Part shown: piece after piece, positions 61,207 through 64,000 of the stretch
How the letters are laid out: every line of letters starts with the position of its first letter
Position numbering within the stretch: position 1 is the first letter of the stretch
From: Hymenobacter convexus
Lineage (GTDB): Bacteria > Bacteroidota > Bacteroidia > Cytophagales > Hymenobacteraceae
Direction: 5' to 3'
NCBI RefSeq assembly: GCF_030580955.1
Contig: NZ_JAUQON010000010.1
Location: forward strand, 1-64,000
Length of the DNA: 64,000 nucleotides
The notes under the pieces: generated by a model
What the model was told of the DNA's origin: nothing
Database searches by the model: none
What the model saw: only the letters and a program-made list of their open reading frames with translations
Program-made: the position numbers and the translations under genes

Positions 61207-61325
61207 ACAAAAGAACGTCATGCTGAGCTTGTCGAAGCATCTCTACTGCGATGAGTAAACCCAATCGACAGGAATACTGCGGCGGCAGAGATGCTTTGAC
61301 TGCGCTCAGCATGACGTTCTTTTGT
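61207..61325. repeat. Imperfect long inverted repeat, GTCATGCTGAG family
   Basis: Arms 61207-61249 and 61282-61325 are 43-44 nt with several mismatches and one 1-nt length difference; the left arm reads GAGCTTGTCGAAGC where the right reads GAGCGCAGTCAAAGC when complemented. It lies between divergent genes, 24 nt from the YfcC start and 11 nt from the GTG of the small + strand gene. Confidence 0.88.
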
Positions 61326-61336
61326 ATTTCCCTGCC

Positions 61337-61582
61337 GTGACTCTCGCCGATTTCAAAGCCCTGCACCAGCGCCTCCAGGCCGAGCACCTTGCCCGGCACG
61401 GCACCCGCCTGGCCGAGCGCCAGGAAGACAGCTTCGACCTGACGCTGTATGCGGTGGCGGGCTTCTACGCCGAAATCTGGCGCAGCCGCGGCGAGGAGCC
61501 TATCCTGTTCATCCACGTGTTTCAGAAACCCGCGGGGCTGGGCGACTACCTACGGCTGGTGCAACTGCCCACCGGCCTCTAA
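61337..61582 (+). CDS. Small protein of unknown function
   Basis: The 81-aa protein starts at GTG 61337 (VTLADFKALHQRLQ); a TTG five codons upstream lies inside the inverted repeat. It reads LADFKALHQRLQAEHLARHG, RLAERQEDSFDLTLYAVAGF, YAEIWRSRGEEPILFIHVFQ and KPAGLGDYLRLVQLPTGL. It looks like a small helical-plus-strand cytoplasmic domain; no family was recognised. The gene is plausible because it has an ordered composition and a short distance (49 nt) to the following hydrolase gene. Confidence 0.6.
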   Translation: MTLADFKALHQRLQAEHLARHGTRLAERQEDSFDLTLYAVAGFYAEIWRSRGEEPILFIHVFQKPAGLGDYLRLVQLPTGL

Positions 61583-61631
61583 AGTCCTTGCGCCGCCCCG
61601 GCAACGTAGCCGTTCGGCAAAAACGGACTGC

Positions 61632-62657
61632 ATGCGCCCATCCTTACGGCTTTTGATACTGGTGCTCCTGGCGGGCCTGGGCTACCCCGGCCGCGCCCAA
61701 ACAGCGCCCTCCACCCAAACCACGCCCGCCGCCCGGCGCTCGCCCGAGTCCTTTGGCTACCGTCAGCTCGTGGTGATGTTCGGGCGCGACAGCGTGCAGG
61801 TGCTGCTCCTATCGAAGCCCGGCGAAGAGAAGCTGAAGAAGCCGCTGCTGCTCTGGGAGCAGGGTTCCATTCCCACGCCGCTGGTGCTGTACGATGAGCA
61901 CGGGCTTTATACGCCGTTCGGATTTCACCCCAAAAAGGTGCTGGAAAGCTGCCATATAGCCATCATCAGCAAGCCCGGCATTCCGCTCACGTTCGATGTG
62001 ACGGGGCAGGACCCCAACGCCATTTTTCGCGAAACTTCTCCGCCGGCCTACTACTGCGCCCGCAACTATCTTGACTACTACGTGCGGCGCGATGAGGCCG
62101 TGCTGCGCTACCTCAAAAAGCAGCCGTGGGTTGATGCGGCGCACGTCGTTATCGGCGGGCACTCGCAGGGCACGAGCGTGGTGGCGCACCTGGCCGCCGT
62201 GCCGGGCCTGGTGAGCCGCGCCGTGTACCTGAACGGCAACCCGTTGGGCCGGCTGATGTCGATGCTGGCCCAAAACCGGCAAGCGGCCGATACGGCTGCG
62301 GTAGGCTGGGTTTTCCGCCGCTGGCAGCAGGTGGTGGCCGACCCCACTATTGCCGACTGCAAGGGCGACGACCCGCGCAACACCTACGGCTTCGGCTCCT
62401 CCGAAATGCCGGTGCTGCTGCGCACGAAAGTGCCCATGTTCATCGGGTTCGGCACGCGCGATGCGGGCGTGGCCGGCGACGACTACCTGCGCCTGGAAGC
62501 CACGCGGCAGCACCGCACCAACTTCACCTTCCGGGAATATCCCGGCCGCGAGCACAACTTCTTCGGCTTCAAAGATGGCCAAATCAATTACGACGACGAC
62601 TACTGGGACCAGGTGGGCGAGGACTTCCTGCGCTGGGCGGGCCTATGGCCGCAGTAG
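61632..62657 (+). CDS. Exported alpha/beta hydrolase
   Basis: The 341-aa protein has a signal peptide (MRPSLRLLILVLLAGLGYPG, cut near GRAQ). The fold is an alpha/beta hydrolase: nucleophile Ser in VVIGGHSQGTSVVAHLAAVP, Asp in MFIGFGTRDAGVAGDD and His in YPGREHNFFGFKDG. The first part contains LVVMFGRDSVQVLLLSKPGE and PLLLWEQGSIPTPLVLYDE. Substrate unknown; likely periplasmic or secreted esterase/peptidase. ATG 61632 is chosen because it supplies the signal peptide. Its stop is 13 nt from the stop of the convergent zinc-ribbon gene. Confidence 0.87.
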   Translation: MRPSLRLLILVLLAGLGYPGRAQTAPSTQTTPAARRSPESFGYRQLVVMFGRDSVQVLLLSKPGEEKLKKPLLLWEQGSIPTPLVLYDEHGLYTPFGFHPKKVLESCHIAIISKPGIPLTFDVTGQDPNAIFRETSPPAYYCARNYLDYYVRRDEAVLRYLKKQPWVDAAHVVIGGHSQGTSVVAHLAAVPGLVSRAVYLNGNPLGRLMSMLAQNRQAADTAAVGWVFRRWQQVVADPTIADCKGDDPRNTYGFGSSEMPVLLRTKVPMFIGFGTRDAGVAGDDYLRLEATRQHRTNFTFREYPGREHNFFGFKDGQINYDDDYWDQVGEDFLRWAGLWPQ

Positions 62658-62670
62658 CGCCGGCCGCGGG

Positions 62671-63288
62671 CTAGTCGCCCAGCCGGTCCACGTCGGTGAG
62701 CTGGCCCTTGTTCTGCATGATTTTCAGCTCGAACTGGCCCAAGGAGAACGGCTCTTTGCTGTATTTGGCGGGCTCGTTGAGTTGGTCGATGGGGTGGCTG
62801 TTGTCGATGGTGTACTCGTTGGCCACCACCTCCACGGTGCTGCCTTGCACGCCCACCACTTTCAGCAGCGAGTAGGCGTTGTCGTCCGCTTTGGCGCGCA
62901 CCGTGTAAATGTCGCCCACGTGCGGGGCGGTCAGGTAGGCTTGGTTTTCGCGGTCGTCGCGCGCGCCGGCCAGGGCCGCCCAGCCCAGGCCCACCGCCAG
63001 CAGCGCCGTGCCCGACCAGGTCCACAGCGGCATGCGGGTGGCCTGCTTCGCGGCGCGGATGGGCTCGCGCAAGGCCGGCGGCAGCGCTTTGTTGTCCCAA
63101 CTCAGGTTGCAGTTTGCGCAGGCGGCCACCACCGGTTTGGCAAAGGGAAAGAGCGGGATGTAGTAGATGTGGGCATACCGGCTGAACAAGCTCACGTGCA
63201 GGGTATCGGCGGCGGCGCAAAAGGGGCAGGCCACGCCGGGCAATGGGGCGGTGCGCACGTGGGCACCCTTGTAACCGTAGAGAATCAT
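62671..63288 (-). CDS. Zinc-ribbon membrane protein of unknown function
   Basis: The 205-aa protein has two CxxC pairs, CPFC (residues 21-24) and CANC (57-60), forming a probable zinc ribbon, with the FSRYAHIYYIPLFPFAKPVV stretch between them as in zinc-ribbon family proteins. One transmembrane helix lies at about 88-107. The C-terminal part (VGDIYTVRAKADDNAYSLLK, EPFSLGQFELKIMQNKGQLT) is a small beta domain. The topology suggests a cytoplasmic zinc ribbon and a periplasmic domain. Function is unknown. It converges on the hydrolase gene. Confidence 0.82.
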   Translation of the reverse strand: MILYGYKGAHVRTAPLPGVACPFCAAADTLHVSLFSRYAHIYYIPLFPFAKPVVAACANCNLSWDNKALPPALREPIRAAKQATRMPLWTWSGTALLAVGLGWAALAGARDDRENQAYLTAPHVGDIYTVRAKADDNAYSLLKVVGVQGSTVEVVANEYTIDNSHPIDQLNEPAKYSKEPFSLGQFELKIMQNKGQLTDVDRLGD

Positions 63289-63448
63289 TGGAAAAGTAGC
63301 TCGTTTATCAAAGGCAAGTGAAATAAATGAAGTAGCGAAAGATAGGGCCCGGCGGGCGGTAAATCAGCTCCTTCGCGGCCACGCCCGGCAAAAGCAATTC
63401 TCCTCCGAAATGCGCTGCCAGCCGGAGCCCGTGGCTACCTTGCTGCGC

Positions 63449-64000
63449 ATGAAACGCTTCCTGCCGCTCGCCTTTGCTCTGGTCAAGTTCGTGTCGGGCT
63501 ACCTGCTCATCAGCACACAGTACGACTTGCAGCGCGACGAATACCTCTACCTCAACCAGGGCCAGCACCTGGCCTGGGGCTACCTGGAAGTGCCCCCGCT
63601 GCTGGCGGCGCAAGGCTGGGCCACGCTGGCGCTGGGTGGCGGCGAGGGGTGGGTGCATTTCTGGCCGTTTCTGTGGGGCGCGGCCACGGTGTACCTAGTG
63701 GTGCGGCTGGCCGGGCGGCTGGGCGGCGGCTGGTTTGCGCAGGCGCTGGCGGGCGTTTGCTATTTGGCCTCGGCCTTTGCGCGGCTCAATATGCTGTTTC
63801 AGCCCAATTCGTTTGAGGTGCTTGGGTTCGTGCTGGCGCTGTATGCGTTGGTGTGCTTTGAGCAGGAACGCCGGCCGCGCTACCTCTACTTGCTGGGCGC
63901 GGCGCTGGGCCTGGGCTTGCTGAACAAGTACACCACGCTGTTTTTCATTGCCGCGCTGGGCGGCGCGCTGCTGCTCACCAACTGGCGCCGCCTGCTACTG
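63449..64000 (+). CDS. GT39/ArnT-like glycosyltransferase, 5' part only
   Basis: The frame is open from ATG 63449 to the window end (184 codons), so the gene is cut. The start MKRFLPLAFALVKFVSGYLL gives a first helix. TQYDLQRDEYLYLNQGQHLA with the acidic Asp-Glu pair and WGYLEVPPLLAAQGW form the first periplasmic loop of PMT/ArnT-type enzymes (GT39), which move a sugar from a polyprenyl phosphate to lipid or protein. WPFLWGAATVYLVVRLAG and LLNKYTTLFFIAAL are further helices. The polyprenol-phosphate mannosyltransferase at 17577 could supply such a donor. Upstream a TACCTTGC lies 10 nt before the ATG. Confidence 0.85.
   Translation, partial: MKRFLPLAFALVKFVSGYLLISTQYDLQRDEYLYLNQGQHLAWGYLEVPPLLAAQGWATLALGGGEGWVHFWPFLWGAATVYLVVRLAGRLGGGWFAQALAGVCYLASAFARLNMLFQPNSFEVLGFVLALYALVCFEQERRPRYLYLLGAALGLGLLNKYTTLFFIAALGGALLLTNWRRLLL

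Overview
The window looks like chromosomal DNA of a GC-rich member of the Bacteroidota, most likely Hymenobacter or a close relative in the Cytophagales. This is inferred from the gene families, not from a database search. Pointers are a BatA-domain protein, two DUF4199 proteins, type IX secretion sorting domains of both types, DUF6252-like lipoproteins, a menaquinone polyprenyltransferase, LytTR two-component signalling, a GT3-type glycogen synthase, and promoter boxes matching the Bacteroidota consensus TAnnTTTG. No rRNA, tRNA, CRISPR array, prophage or insertion sequence was recognised. The annotation has 56 genes, the last cut by the window edge.

Layout. 226-7309: BatA and DUF4199 membrane proteins, two glycosyltransferases, a DUF1801 protein and a GT9 enzyme; the first genes are AT-richer than the rest. 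7370-12639: two divergent small lipoproteins, purB and a GT51 peptidoglycan transglycosylase. 12714-20804: a delta-60 repeat T9SS protein, TerC, an aldo/keto reductase, a polyprenol-phosphate mannosyltransferase-like enzyme, hemG and a gmhB-like phosphatase. 20862-28640: a 51-aa lipoprotein, arginine decarboxylase divergent from arginase, a T9SS type B repeat protein, an acyltransferase and an MFS transporter. 28806-35245: argS, a LOG protein, a HelD-like helicase, glutathione peroxidase and menA, all on +, with a long inverted repeat in every gap. 35370-39719: an outer-membrane receptor-like barrel followed by a histidine kinase and LytTR regulator. 39839-45945: a DEAD-box helicase, a methyltransferase, a small two-gene ABC module, a CoA-transferase and an unknown gene. 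46169-53714: trpS, yhhQ-like, rnz and STAS genes, two envelope genes and glycogen synthase, all on -. 53952-64000: carboxylesterase, YitT, a GH13 glycogen-type enzyme, a DcuC/YfcC carrier, hydrolases and the start of a GT39 glycosyltransferase.

Themes. Envelope and glycan building (GT2, GT4, GT9, GT39, GT51, GmhB), glycogen metabolism (GT3 plus GH13), arginine/polyamine metabolism, respiratory cofactors (menA, hemG) and translation enzymes (argS, trpS) are mixed in short transcription units.

The most unusual feature is a set of at least 16 long inverted repeats (arms 22-44 nt, loops 16-65 nt) plus one composite repeat, in several unrelated sequence families, all intergenic. Many end within 1-20 nt of a start codon. 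Paired arms match each other better than copies match between loci. A second observation is TAnnTTTG boxes only 4-5 nt before the starts of purB, argS and an acyltransferase, which suggests leaderless mRNAs.
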